NCBI GenBank assembly: GCA_003973385.1
Contig: QNYK01000106.1
Coordinates: 1-64,000, forward strand
Source of the DNA: Bacillota bacterium
Lineage (GTDB): Bacteria; Planctomycetota; UBA8108; UBA1146
Reading direction: 5' to 3'
Length of the DNA stretch: 64,000 nucleotides
The position numbers were made by a program, and so were the translations under genes. The stretch's first letter is position 1; each line of letters begins with the position of its first letter. Under the pieces are notes generated by a model. The model saw only the letters and a list, made by a program, of their open reading frames with translations. It had not been told where the DNA came from and searched no databases. This document shows positions 56,489 to 64,000 of the stretch, piece after piece.

Positions 56489-57571
56489 ATGAAGATCTTG
56501 CTGGTGGCAATCCTCGGCTTGTCCCTGTGCGGAGCCGTTCAGGCAGCCGATGAGCCGGTCCTCTCCATCGGGGACGCCCTTCCCGCCATGGAGATCTCGC
56601 ACTTCCTCCAGGGTGGAGAGGTGACCACTCTCGACAAGAATCGCATCTATATTCTCGAGTTCTGGGCCACCTGGTGAGGTCCCTGCAAAGGTGCCGTGCC
56701 GCACCTGGCAGAAATTCAGAAGAAGTACAAGGATCAAGTCACGGTTCTCGCCATCAGTGACGAGGATCTCGAGACTGTCACCGGATTCATGGCGAAGGAC
56801 AGCATCATCGAGGGCAAATCGTGGGCTGAAGCGATGGCCTTCATCGTGGCCACCGACCCGGACAAGTCGGTCAAGAACGAGGTCTTCAAGGCTGCAGGAA
56901 GGCGAGGCATCCCCAGTAGTTTCATCATCGGTAAAGATGGAATGATCGAGTGGATCGGTCATCCAAGCCGGATGGATGAACCCCTGGCTGCGGTACTCGA
57001 TGGAACCTGGGATCGGGCATCCGCTCGCAAGAAGTACGATGATGACCAGGCTCTTCAGCGCGAGATGAACAAGATTCGAAGTGCGCTTTCCACCGCTGCC
57101 CGCGCCAACGACGAGAAAGCAGTGATGGAGATCTTCGATGAAGCGGCGACCCGATTCCCTGACAATCTCTCGCTCAAGATGCACAAATGGAGTCTGCTGC
57201 TGACCCGATTCCACAACTACGACGCAGCCTATGCTGTGGGTCGAGAACTGGTCGAAAACAACTTCGATGACTCGATGCTGCTCAATACCATCGCCTGGAG
57301 CATCGCCGATACCGAAGGACTCGAGGTTCGGGACCTCGATCTGGCGATGAAGGCGGCCGCACAGGCCAACAATTTGACCGGTTCGGAGGACGCAGCCATC
57401 CTCGACACCCTGGCGCGCGTCTATTTCGAGAAGGGCGATCTCGAAAGCGCACTGAAGTGGCAGAAACTGGCGGTCAAGTTTGCCGATGCGGGTGCCAATG
57501 GCGAGTCGATTCGAGAAGTACTCGAGAAGTACCAGAAGATGGCCGATCGGAGGAGGAAAGGCACCGTATAA
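56489..57571 (+). CDS. TlpA-like thioredoxin, candidate selenoprotein with in-frame TGA at the first active-site position
   Basis: One continuous frame of 360 codons is interrupted only by TGA at 56675-56677 (codon 63). Read through, the active site is W-A-T-W-U63-G-P-C66-K. Upstream are a signal peptide (MKILLVAILGLSLCGAVQA) and LPAMEISHF; downstream are AEIQKKYKDQVTVLAISDED, the cis-proline loop RRGIPSSFII (typical thioredoxin fold ending near residue 165) and a helical TPR-like C-terminal region (about 190-350). AAAGG precedes the ATG at 56489. A hairpin starts just after the TGA (see the next entry). Thioredoxin-like selenoproteins with UxxC are known; alternatives are a nonsense mutation or a base error. 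Both halves keep full family conservation, with no other stop or frameshift. A strong terminator follows at 57651. Confidence 0.85.
56683..56711 (+). promoter_or_regulatory. candidate bacterial SECIS hairpin
   Basis: Immediately 3' of the in-frame TGA, AGGTGC (56689-56694) pairs with GCACCT (56701-56706), closing a 6-nt loop CGTGCC (56695-56700) with GT at its second and third positions. Below it, CTGC (56683-56686) pairs with GCAG (56708-56711), across an AA/G internal loop. The apical loop starts 17 nt after the TGA. Known bacterial SECIS elements show a short apical loop with G in the first two positions, a helix of at least 4 bp and a 16-37 nt distance to UGA. SelB binding is inferred, not shown. 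Confidence 0.72.
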
Positions 57572-57650
57572 CAGAGGGTGCCGCGTGTTCTGAGAAGTTG
57601 ACAAGTGGCCGGCTAGCCGAGAAACGGCAGTATCCATCACTTGAGATATG

Positions 57651-57683
57651 GGGTCTCCGATCAGACGGTCGGAGGCCCTTTTT
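57651..57683 (+). terminator. intrinsic terminator after the thioredoxin gene
   Basis: GGGTCTCCGA pairs with TCGGAGGCCC (one T-G wobble) around an 8-nt loop, followed by TTTTT at 57679-57683. It ends the plus-strand transcript. The stop codon of the convergent ATP-grasp gene (57661-57663) lies inside the hairpin loop. Confidence 0.85.
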
Positions 57684-58752
57684 GCATCGAGTCTGTCGAG
57701 TCAGGGGTCCGTCGTGCATGTCTGGCGAGGGCCGCCGCCACCAGCTGGCGGGTAAACCCCTCGTGACCCGCTGGATCCAGCGACAGACAGATATCCGCAC
57801 TCCCCCAGTCCGTCTCAGGATAAAAGATGCCGCAGTTGGCATTGAACTCGAGCATATGCGGAGTTCCTGCTGTATCGACGCGGATATCACATCGCCCGAA
57901 ACTGGCCGCCTTCAACCCGACGAAAAAGCGCGCCGATTCGCTCCTGAGTCTCTGATCCAGTAACGGATCGGATACGGGGAAAGAAGAGAGCCCCTGATAG
58001 TCGACCCACTTCAGATCGGAGTGCTTGAAACTCTCGCCTTCCGGGAAGCAGTACTGCGCCGGTGTGTAGGTGATGGGATTTTCCGGATCCTGCGGATTTT
58101 CTGCCACCAGTACCGTGCATTCTATTCCGTCGATGTATTCCTCGATCAGTGCCGCACCGTGACGCGACATGATCTTTCTGGCCTGAATTTGCAGTCCTTC
58201 GCGCGTCTGAACCCGTGAGCGGCGACTCAGATCTACCGACGCGTAGCTGCTGTAGTGCTTGACGAACAACGGAAACCTCAGCACTTCTGCCGCACGTTCT
58301 ACATCCTCCTGGGTTCTGGCCAGTACATGAGCAGGAGTGGCGATCGACAGTTCATGACAGACTTGCTTCATCTGTTCCCTGGTCGGTTCGTAGCACTCGG
58401 AAGTGGCCCCTGTGAAGGGAACACCGTGTCTCTCAAGGGTCTCGATCACCTCGATCCCTGGAATCGGCTGATCCGCAGCCCCGTCACACAGATTGAAGAA
58501 CAGATCAAAACCCTGCTCGATCAGTGCTTCCACCTGTACGACGCTTTCATGCTTACCCACGAGAGTGGCAACATGCCAGTTCGCCTCGGCAAGATACGCC
58601 CTTGGATCGCAGGGCCAGTCATCCTCTGGAAAAGGGACCGCGTCGAGATCCTGTGTGGTCAACAAGCAGATGCGCACGCTTCGGCTCCCTCTGAACTCTG
58701 GTGTCGGAAACTGTATCACTGGCGTTTTCTGAACAGTGGCCGCAATCGTCAC
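57661..58752 (-). CDS. ATP-grasp ligase, D-alanine-D-alanine ligase-like
   Basis: A 363-residue ATP-grasp enzyme. The N-terminal alpha/beta domain DLFFNLCDGAADQPIPGIEVIETLERHGVPFTGA resembles D-Ala-D-Ala ligases (FxxLHGxxGEDGxxQG region modified). Then come FPLFVKHYSSYASVDLSRRS, EEYIDGIECTVLV and FGRCDIRVDTAGTPHMLEFNANCGIFYPET, with the Mg-binding Glu and Asn. The GxGEDG-type loop is absent, so a true Ddl is unlikely; it may ligate another amino acid or peptide. GTG start, 21 nt after the FAD gene stop. Confidence 0.8.
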   Translation of the reverse strand: MTIAATVQKTPVIQFPTPEFRGSRSVRICLLTTQDLDAVPFPEDDWPCDPRAYLAEANWHVATLVGKHESVVQVEALIEQGFDLFFNLCDGAADQPIPGIEVIETLERHGVPFTGATSECYEPTREQMKQVCHELSIATPAHVLARTQEDVERAAEVLRFPLFVKHYSSYASVDLSRRSRVQTREGLQIQARKIMSRHGAALIEEYIDGIECTVLVAENPQDPENPITYTPAQYCFPEGESFKHSDLKWVDYQGLSSFPVSDPLLDQRLRSESARFFVGLKAASFGRCDIRVDTAGTPHMLEFNANCGIFYPETDWGSADICLSLDPAGHEGFTRQLVAAALARHARRTPDSTDSMQKGPPTV

Positions 58753-58773
58753 GTCAATGCTGCCGTACTGCCT

Positions 58774-60387
58774 TCAAGACTGACCGATGGATGATGTGTT
58801 CGACATCCAGTTCTCTGCCGCTCTCATTCCATCGAGTGCGGCAGACAGGATTCCTCCGGCGAAACCCGCGCCTTCTCCGAGCGGGAAGAGTCGCCCGAGA
58901 CCACTGCTCTCAAAGGTCTCCGGATGTCGATCGATGCGCACCGGACTGGATGACCGCGATTCCGGTGCGGTGATGATGGCATCCGGATGGGCAAACTCGC
59001 GGAATCGACCGGCAAGATCCGCCAGTCCGGTTCGGATCGGATCGAGAATCCAGGGCGGGAAGATCTCCGCAAGATCGGTAGGCGTCAATTTTCTCGGATA
59101 ACTGCTGTCGGGAAGGTCCTTGGAGATCCTTCCGTGCAGAAAATCCATCAAACGAAGAGCGGGTACAGAAAAGTCACCACCTGCAGCATCGAAGGCCGCT
59201 TTCTCGATCTTCTGCTGGAACAAGATCCCTGCCAGTGGATCGGTATCGTCACCGAAAGTAGCAGGCTCGAGGGTGATGACGAATCCACTGTTGGCCCAGG
59301 GACTCTTTCGCTGATAACGGGAAGCTCCGTTGACACACATGTATCCAGCCTGCTCGGTCGACGGAAGAATTTCACCACCGGGACACATGCAGAAGGAAAA
59401 TAGATCATCTTTTGATCGCTTGGAGACGAGGCTGTAATCAGCTGGCGGTAACTGTGGGTGCCCCGCTGAATCGCCGTATTGCATCTGATCGATGGCTTGT
59501 TGTGGATGCTCGACGCGCACACCGATCTGAAACGGTTTCTGGCTCATGGGAACCCGATGCTTCGCCAGCATCTGGTATACATCCCGGGCACTGTGACCGG
59601 TGGCCAGAAACAGAGCATCGACGTCCCAATCGAATCGCTCGGAGTCTTTCTCGATGACGATCTTTGAAATCGATCGTCCATCTGCATCTTCATCAATTTT
59701 CAGATCGACGAGACGATGCTCGAAATAGAACCGAGCTCCTTGTTCTTCCAGTGCAACTCGCATCCTCTTGACGATACTCGGCAGCAGATTCGAACCAACA
59801 TGGGGACGTCCATCGACAAGGATCTCCTCCGGGGCTCCGTGATCGACGAGCACCTGGAGGACCTCCGGTACCCGCGGGTCCTGCACACGCGTATACAGTT
59901 TCCCATCGGAATAGGTCCCCGCTCCACCTTCTCCAAACAGCAGATGGCACTCCGGATCGAACTCCCCGCCCTCGATGAATCGGTGCCACCTCTTCGATCG
60001 CTCGACCACCTCCGGGCCGCGCTCCAGGATGCGAGGTTTCGCTCCTCCCTGGACCAATCGCCAGGCACAGAAGAGTCCCGCCGGACCTGTTCCCACCACA
60101 ACCGGGCGCCGATCGGACCGATCCTGAGGAACCTCGACCACTTCCGGTTTCCACACCCTGGCTCGATTCTGTTTGAGAAGCTTCTCTGCGAGATGTGAGG
60201 GCACTTCGATGATGATGGCATGAACCCAGCGAGGTGGACGACCCTTCCGACAATCGAGAGAACGACGCTGTACCTCGATGGTAAAGATCTGTGACGGGGG
60301 GATTTTCAGTCTCCGACCGGCAAAACGCGCCAGGTCCTCCTCGGTTCGCCCGAGAGGCAATATGATGTCGTGAACGAGCAGTTTCAT
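58774..60387 (-). CDS. FAD-dependent oxidoreductase (uncharacterised dehydrogenase family)
   Basis: A 537-residue flavoprotein. An N-terminal domain of about 90 residues (KLLVHDIILPLGRTEEDLARFAGRRL) precedes the Rossmann motif VVVGTGPAGLFCAWRL (G99-G104). LFGEGGAGTYSDGKLYTR is a conserved block of a family of uncharacterised FAD dehydrogenases (the COG2509-type group), and SAALDGMRAAENW forms the C-terminal FAD contact. The start overlaps the YkgJ-like gene stop as ATGA, so the two are coupled. Substrate not known. Confidence 0.85.
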   Translation of the reverse strand: MKLLVHDIILPLGRTEEDLARFAGRRLKIPPSQIFTIEVQRRSLDCRKGRPPRWVHAIIIEVPSHLAEKLLKQNRARVWKPEVVEVPQDRSDRRPVVVGTGPAGLFCAWRLVQGGAKPRILERGPEVVERSKRWHRFIEGGEFDPECHLLFGEGGAGTYSDGKLYTRVQDPRVPEVLQVLVDHGAPEEILVDGRPHVGSNLLPSIVKRMRVALEEQGARFYFEHRLVDLKIDEDADGRSISKIVIEKDSERFDWDVDALFLATGHSARDVYQMLAKHRVPMSQKPFQIGVRVEHPQQAIDQMQYGDSAGHPQLPPADYSLVSKRSKDDLFSFCMCPGGEILPSTEQAGYMCVNGASRYQRKSPWANSGFVITLEPATFGDDTDPLAGILFQQKIEKAAFDAAGGDFSVPALRLMDFLHGRISKDLPDSSYPRKLTPTDLAEIFPPWILDPIRTGLADLAGRFREFAHPDAIITAPESRSSSPVRIDRHPETFESSGLGRLFPLGEGAGFAGGILSAALDGMRAAENWMSNTSSIGQS

Positions 60388-61025
60388 CGGGATGGATCCT
60401 GTTCGTCACGTCGTCGGGATTCCTGTTTTCGTTTCTGTTTCTGCATTTCCTTGCGCAGCGTCGAGCCGGACTTTCCAACCGCAGCACCTTCTGGATCCAT
60501 CAGGTACGAGGCGAGCAGCAGCGGAATCGACTTGTAGTCCCACCGGTCCCCGAACAACTTCTGGTTGAGCTGATCTCGACGCTCGATGGAGCGTTTCCCC
60601 TCCGAGCTGAAGGTCTCGTCGGGACGAATTGCGAGGCACTCGATGGGCTTGGCTGCCCTGTGAACCAGGCAACTGTCTCCATCGAGCAGCGGGCAATCGT
60701 AGGGCTGGGCCTTGGTGGTATCACCGATGAACATCAGTGATCTCCCCATCTTCTGCAGCACCTGCTCGGCTTTCCCCTTGAGGTGTGGCTTTTCCGAGAA
60801 GGCGCGGCTGATATCGATCGCTTCCAGATCGGAAATTCTCATCCGATTCTGGGGTCTTCGGCAGCAGTGGGGATCGCGTTGGCCGTCAGCGCGAACCTTT
60901 CCTGAAGTGACCTCCTGGTCCTTCTCCAGAAACAGGGGTCCCCGCGAACGATCGAGAGAAACCAGTGCGTCTTCGAGTGCGTGAGCACGGGAACTGGACC
61001 CTCGGCTGCCTCGCTTCTTCGCCAT
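60384..61025 (-). CDS. YkgJ-like cysteine-cluster protein
   Basis: A 213-residue soluble protein with a Lys/Arg-rich N- and C-terminus. Cysteines C54-C55 (DPHCCRRP) and YDCPLLDGDSCLVHRAAKPIECLAIRP form the four- to five-Cys pattern of the YkgJ/CxxxC cluster family, which coordinates zinc or an iron-sulfur cluster; the function of the family is unclear. The first of the set lies 46 nt after the MFS gene stop, and the last base overlaps the FAD gene, suggesting a shared transcript. Confidence 0.78.
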   Translation of the reverse strand: MAKKRGSRGSSSRAHALEDALVSLDRSRGPLFLEKDQEVTSGKVRADGQRDPHCCRRPQNRMRISDLEAIDISRAFSEKPHLKGKAEQVLQKMGRSLMFIGDTTKAQPYDCPLLDGDSCLVHRAAKPIECLAIRPDETFSSEGKRSIERRDQLNQKLFGDRWDYKSIPLLLASYLMDPEGAAVGKSGSTLRKEMQKQKRKQESRRRDEQDPSR

Positions 61026-61071
61026 TTCACCCTCCCAGCATCCATCTCTTGATTCATCAGCGCACAGTGTA

Positions 61072-62331
61072 TCACGCCAGCGGTGATTCGCTCTCCCGAC
61101 GAGCAGGTCCCTTGCCCAGCGAAAACATCACCGCAGCAGCGATGACCCACAGCACCATCGCGAATCCGAAGACATAGCGCGGATCTCCGGTCGCTTCGGA
61201 AAGAAAACCGCCTATCGGGTGGCCGATGAGCCCCCTGATACAGACCAGCGCAACATGCACTGCCATGTATTCTCTTCCCTCATTGATCGATGCAAACGAG
61301 ATGGGGCCGACATTCCATGCCAGGATCACCGCCGACATCGCGATCCCGAAGACGATTTCAGCAACGATGAAACTGGCCGTCGAATCCGCGACGGCGAGCA
61401 ATATTGCGTACAGCACCAGTCCTGAATACGCTCCACCTGAAAGCCAACCCGGACCGATCCGGTCGATCATCTTACCGAAATAGGGTGTCAGGATGACAGC
61501 AGCGAGACTGACCAGCCCCTTCGTTCCCAGCAGAACTGGCCACGAGAGGTTGAGGAACTCGGCATCGACGGTCCAGATCGGCTTCGCGGTGACCAGTGCC
61601 ATGAATCCTGTGCCGTACAGAATAAATCCGATCTCGTAGGTGAGAAAGCGGCGGTCACGAGAGAGAATCCTCCACAACGCACGGGCACTGTCGATCTTCG
61701 GCGCGTCGGTCGCCGATTTTTCTCGGCTACGAAGCGGAACCCTGGAAAAGATGAAACAGGCAGCCCAGCCGGCGATGGCTGCGATGATGTAGAGCCACGG
61801 AAACGCATCGCTGTTGTAATGAAGCCAGACTCCAGCGCCGAGAGTGCCAATTCCAGAGAGCAGTGAGCCCCAGCGCTGCGCATACCCGAACAGGCTTCCA
61901 CGGTTCTCATCGGTGTAGTTTCCTCGCAAGACGCCGTTCCATGCCGCCGTGATCGGTACCGATGCGAGCGCCTGGATCGTCACCAGTACAAGGAACAGCC
62001 ACGGCACCAACTCCTTGCCGCTCTCGGTTCTCCACCAGTCTCCTATCGAAGGCACCAGCAGCAGCCCGACCAACAACATGGGTAATCGGCCCAGAGTTGC
62101 GGCTCTGCGCAACAATCGACGCGGCCCTGTGCGAGATATCCAGTTTCCGAAGAATAATACTGCCCCCATCGACACGGCTGGAGCCATGACAATCAGCGTC
62201 AGCAGCAGCGTATCGACACCGAGCGCCTTACGAGCGATTTCCCCGGTCGACCACATCAAACCACCGAAGACACCCTCGAAGAGGATCGCACGGACATGAA
62301 ATCGGTAGGTCTGTTTTTCGATCTGATCCAA
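61072..62331 (-). CDS. major facilitator superfamily transporter
   Basis: A 419-residue inner-membrane carrier with about eleven to twelve hydrophobic helices. NWISRTGPRRLLRRAATLGRLP resembles the loop 2-3 motif of MFS proteins, and TPYFGKMIDRIGPGWLSGG resembles the equivalent loop of the second half. A central cytosolic loop (REKSATDAPKIDSARAL) joins the halves. The start at 62331 is TTG with no strong ribosome site, so the true N-terminus is uncertain. Substrate unknown. It precedes the YkgJ-FAD-ATP-grasp set on the same strand. Confidence 0.85.
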   Translation of the reverse strand: MDQIEKQTYRFHVRAILFEGVFGGLMWSTGEIARKALGVDTLLLTLIVMAPAVSMGAVLFFGNWISRTGPRRLLRRAATLGRLPMLLVGLLLVPSIGDWWRTESGKELVPWLFLVLVTIQALASVPITAAWNGVLRGNYTDENRGSLFGYAQRWGSLLSGIGTLGAGVWLHYNSDAFPWLYIIAAIAGWAACFIFSRVPLRSREKSATDAPKIDSARALWRILSRDRRFLTYEIGFILYGTGFMALVTAKPIWTVDAEFLNLSWPVLLGTKGLVSLAAVILTPYFGKMIDRIGPGWLSGGAYSGLVLYAILLAVADSTASFIVAEIVFGIAMSAVILAWNVGPISFASINEGREYMAVHVALVCIRGLIGHPIGGFLSEATGDPRYVFGFAMVLWVIAAAVMFSLGKGPARRESESPLA

Positions 62332-62545
62332 GGAAGCCCATCATCTCTGTTGAAACTGAAATCCATCCTTCGATGGAAGAGCCAGCGATCTTGCACCAGT
62401 GACTTCACTGCAGTCCAGCAGACCTCTCAAAAGGAGACAGATCTTGGTGGAAATCCCCTCGAGGATGCTTCACCATCCGGAGACAAGATGAGACCAATCC
62501 ATCGAGTAACAGCGTTCTTCTAGCCAAGACGCAGGGAGTGAAAAC

Positions 62546-63199
62546 ATGGGCAGAATGTGTTTACTTGTTCTGAGCATCTCTTTGATGGCCTGTGGCTGCG
62601 GAATTGTGCTCAGACCAACTCTTCAGGGATCTGGAAACTCCGCTACTCAGATCCGAGAAGTTAGCTCCTTTGATCGAGTCGAACTGGATGGACTCTTCGA
62701 CACGACCATATCCATCGGTGCCGAACAGAGCGTCACGATCACAGCCGACGACAATCTGATCGAGATTGTTCGTACAAGTGTCAGTGGCGGGGAACTGCAG
62801 ATCGACACAACCGGTTCGTTTGGCACCAAGATCGGAATACAGGTTGCCATCGTGATGCCCGTTCTGGTTGCCTGTCAAAAGGACGGAACCGGAAGCCTGC
62901 AGATCATCGACTTCCAGGGAGAAGAACTTGAAATCTCGCAATTTGGTATCGGAGACATCTCTGCACGAGGATCGGTGGGCATCGTCCAGGCTTCTACTCA
63001 TGGCATCGGCAGCATCGAACTGACCGAGTTGATTGCCAGGGAGGCCATCGTGGCAACCCATGGAATCGGCGACATCGAAGTGTATGCCACGAACAAGATC
63101 TCTGCGGAGATCAATGGAATCGGAACCATCACGGTTCACGGTGATCCAGATGAGAGATCGTCGCGTCTCAATGGCATCGGCGACCTGATATTCGACTGA
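62546..63199 (+). CDS. DUF2807 (GIN-domain) lipoprotein
   Basis: A 217-residue putative lipoprotein with the lipobox ISLMAC (C16). The remainder is a right-handed beta-helix-like GIN domain: FDRVELDGLFDTTISIGAEQSVTITADDNLIEIV, then repeated IGDI/IGSI/IGTI turns. Such proteins are common, exported and of unknown function. The ATG follows CAGGGAG. The fluoride channel gene starts 23 nt after the stop. Confidence 0.83.
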   Translation: MGRMCLLVLSISLMACGCGIVLRPTLQGSGNSATQIREVSSFDRVELDGLFDTTISIGAEQSVTITADDNLIEIVRTSVSGGELQIDTTGSFGTKIGIQVAIVMPVLVACQKDGTGSLQIIDFQGEELEISQFGIGDISARGSVGIVQASTHGIGSIELTELIAREAIVATHGIGDIEVYATNKISAEINGIGTITVHGDPDERSSRLNGIGDLIFD

Positions 63200-63222
63200 C
63201 AGTCACTCGGAAGAGGGGACAG

Positions 63223-63642
63223 ATGAGCTGGATCTGGGCCGCGCTGGGTGGAGCTGCAGGTGCCTCGTTGCGCTTCGGGATCTATCAGTGGCTGAATCGA
63301 AGCGGATCCTCTCCCATCGAGGTGGTCGCGCCCGCAGCAGTGGTGCCCACAGCAGCCGGGACCCTGGTGGTGAATCTGCTCGGCTCTCTACTGATCGGGC
63401 TGGTGGTCGGTTTCTTCGATGCAAAATCGATCACCGATGAGCGCCTGCGCATCTTTCTGGTCGTGGGTGTGCTGGGCGGGTTCACAACGATGAGCGCACT
63501 CGGTCTCGAAGGATGGCAACTGCTGCGCGAAGGACACACCATGAAGATGTTGCTCTTGATGCTGGGGCAATGTGTCGGCTGCGTCCTGCTTGCCGCGGCG
63601 GGATGGGCGCTGGCCCGGGTCCTGACAGGAGCTTCCAGCTGA
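63223..63642 (+). CDS. crcB: fluoride ion channel CrcB/Fluc
   Basis: A 139-residue four-helix membrane protein that forms dual-topology dimers to export fluoride. Hallmarks are GGAAGASLRFGI at the N-terminus, GTLVVNLLGSLLIG in helix 2, and VGVLGGFTTMSALGLE, the TTxS segment next to the central sodium site. GAAGAGGGG precedes the ATG. No fluoride riboswitch is recognised in the 214 bp upstream of the two-gene unit. It ends at the base before the S4 gene stop. Confidence 0.93.
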   Translation: MSWIWAALGGAAGASLRFGIYQWLNRSGSSPIEVVAPAAVVPTAAGTLVVNLLGSLLIGLVVGFFDAKSITDERLRIFLVVGVLGGFTTMSALGLEGWQLLREGHTMKMLLLMLGQCVGCVLLAAAGWALARVLTGASS

Positions 63643-63858
63643 TCAGCGTTCCTCGCCGATGGAGACGATGTACTGCTGACCCTCGAAGTTGACCCGATCA
63701 CCGTTTCTGAGCACGCGACCGCGCCTCGTCTCGACCTCACCGTTGACCTCGACCTCACCTTCGATGATGCAGATCTTTGCCTCTCCACCACTCCCGCATA
63801 GGCCCTTCCACTTGAGAAACTGCGACAGTTTTATCGTCTCGCCTGGTTGTCGGGTCAT
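63643..63858 (-). CDS. S4-domain RNA-binding protein (YaaA/RqcP-like)
   Basis: A 71-residue protein consisting of an S4 RNA-binding fold: IKLSQFLKWKGLCGSGGEAKICIIEGEVEVNGEVETRRGRVLRNGDRVNFEGQQYIV. The KxxGLxxxGGEAK start and VNGEVExRRGxxL are typical of the small YaaA type rather than HslR. The ATG at 63858 follows GGAG and overlaps as ATGA the stop of a short upstream frame containing a phosphatase motif. Its stop abuts the crcB stop. Confidence 0.88.
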   Translation of the reverse strand: MTRQPGETIKLSQFLKWKGLCGSGGEAKICIIEGEVEVNGEVETRRGRVLRNGDRVNFEGQQYIVSIGEER

Positions 63859-63986
63859 GGTCTGCTCCAACTAGATCCAACTGCAGGAGGACCACCGGCC
63901 CCCAGCCGCTCGATCAACGCACCCATCACCAGCGCGAGGAGGGAACGACACGAATTGCCGGTACACAGGAACAAAACGGATGGCAC
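63855..63986 (-). pseudogene. truncated low-molecular-weight phosphatase/arsenate reductase N-terminus
   Basis: A GTG at 63986, preceded by GGGAG, opens 43 codons that end in TGA overlapping the S4 gene start. The sequence begins MPSVLFLCTGNSCRSLLALVMGALIERLGAGG. FLCTGNSCRS is the CX5R(S) P-loop of LMW protein phosphatases and ArsC-type arsenate reductases, which run to about 140 residues. The remaining two-thirds are absent, and alternative frames downstream give stops or S4 sequence. Probably an N-terminal remnant. The frame also remains open to the right edge of the window, so a longer upstream part cannot be excluded. Confidence 0.55.
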
Positions 63987-64000
63987 TGGATCTCCCGACG

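Noticed and set aside
56675..56677. Two separate genes or a simple nonsense mutation at this TGA
   Set aside because: The upstream part alone ends in the middle of a thioredoxin fold and the downstream part has no own start with a ribosome site. Both parts share one frame, no other lesion is present, and the TGA is at the precise catalytic Cys position. A mutation or base error remains the fallback explanation.
62332..62545. Fluoride riboswitch upstream of the DUF2807-crcB unit
   Set aside because: I looked for the conserved crcB-motif pattern and did not recognise it. A covariance search would decide.

Overview
The window looks like a chromosomal segment of a marine or aquatic planctomycete (Planctomycetota). 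The evidence is indirect but consistent: giant secreted proteins built from Cys-rich DCNxNGxxDxC calcium-type repeats, HYR domains and a C-terminal dockerin; a PVC-type membrane-bound-dehydrogenase/HEAT/cytochrome c protein; a secreted cohesin-like/dockerin protein; and a DUF6599-DUF362-NapH-like ferredoxin cluster. There is no phage, IS element, CRISPR array or rRNA in view. One tRNA, Arg(CCT), is present.

Layout. 1-6236 (-): 3'-truncated giant HYR protein. 6541-15736 (-): tightly packed heme run, transcribed in the order pckA, hemX/ccsA-like, hemA, hemC, hemD, hemB, hemE, hemG, cupin; most junctions overlap as TGATG or ATGA, or are a few bases apart. hemL lies apart at 21986 (+). 16-18 kb: DUF2203 protein, a small hypothetical and a HAD phosphatase. 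17.7-21.8 kb (-): ggt, a sialidase-fold protein and msrP. 23.3-28.7 kb (-): a dockerin protein and a 1119-residue PVC-type c-heme protein. 28.8-35.9 kb (-): second giant HYR protein with 22 HYR units. 36.1 kb: tRNA-Arg. 36.5-42.8 kb (+): heavy-metal efflux locus made of a Cys/His-rich exported protein and a CzcCBA/Cus-type RND system. 42.8-48.0 kb (-): DUF6599, DUF362, six-cluster Fe-S membrane protein and an Fe-S aldo/keto reductase. 48.2-52.7 kb: SGNH esterase, a TlpA thioredoxin, a MauE/DoxX plus rhodanese pair and a coiled-coil winged-helix protein. 52.9-56.3 kb: lipoprotein amidase, SpoU and RlmI-like methyltransferases, and an iodotyrosine-deiodinase-like flavoprotein. 56.5-57.6 kb (+): a second TlpA-like thioredoxin. 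57.7-62.3 kb (-): MFS, YkgJ-like, FAD oxidoreductase and ATP-grasp genes. 62.5-64 kb: DUF2807 lipoprotein, fluoride channel CrcB, an S4 RNA-binding protein and a truncated low-molecular-weight phosphatase remnant.

The most notable observation is at 56675: the second TlpA-like thioredoxin reads W-A-T-W-(TGA)-G-P-C-K in one uninterrupted frame. The in-frame TGA sits exactly where the first catalytic cysteine should be, and a hairpin with a GU-containing 6-nt apical loop starts 17 nt after it, as expected of a bacterial SECIS element. I call this a candidate selenoprotein. The neighbouring flavoprotein keeps the E/Y/K substrate-binding triad that I recall from iodotyrosine deiodinase.

As a whole the window is rich in redox functions: heme supply, periplasmic thiol chemistry, methionine sulfoxide repair, Fe-S electron transfer and c-type heme. 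These sit among large extracellular adhesive or structural proteins.
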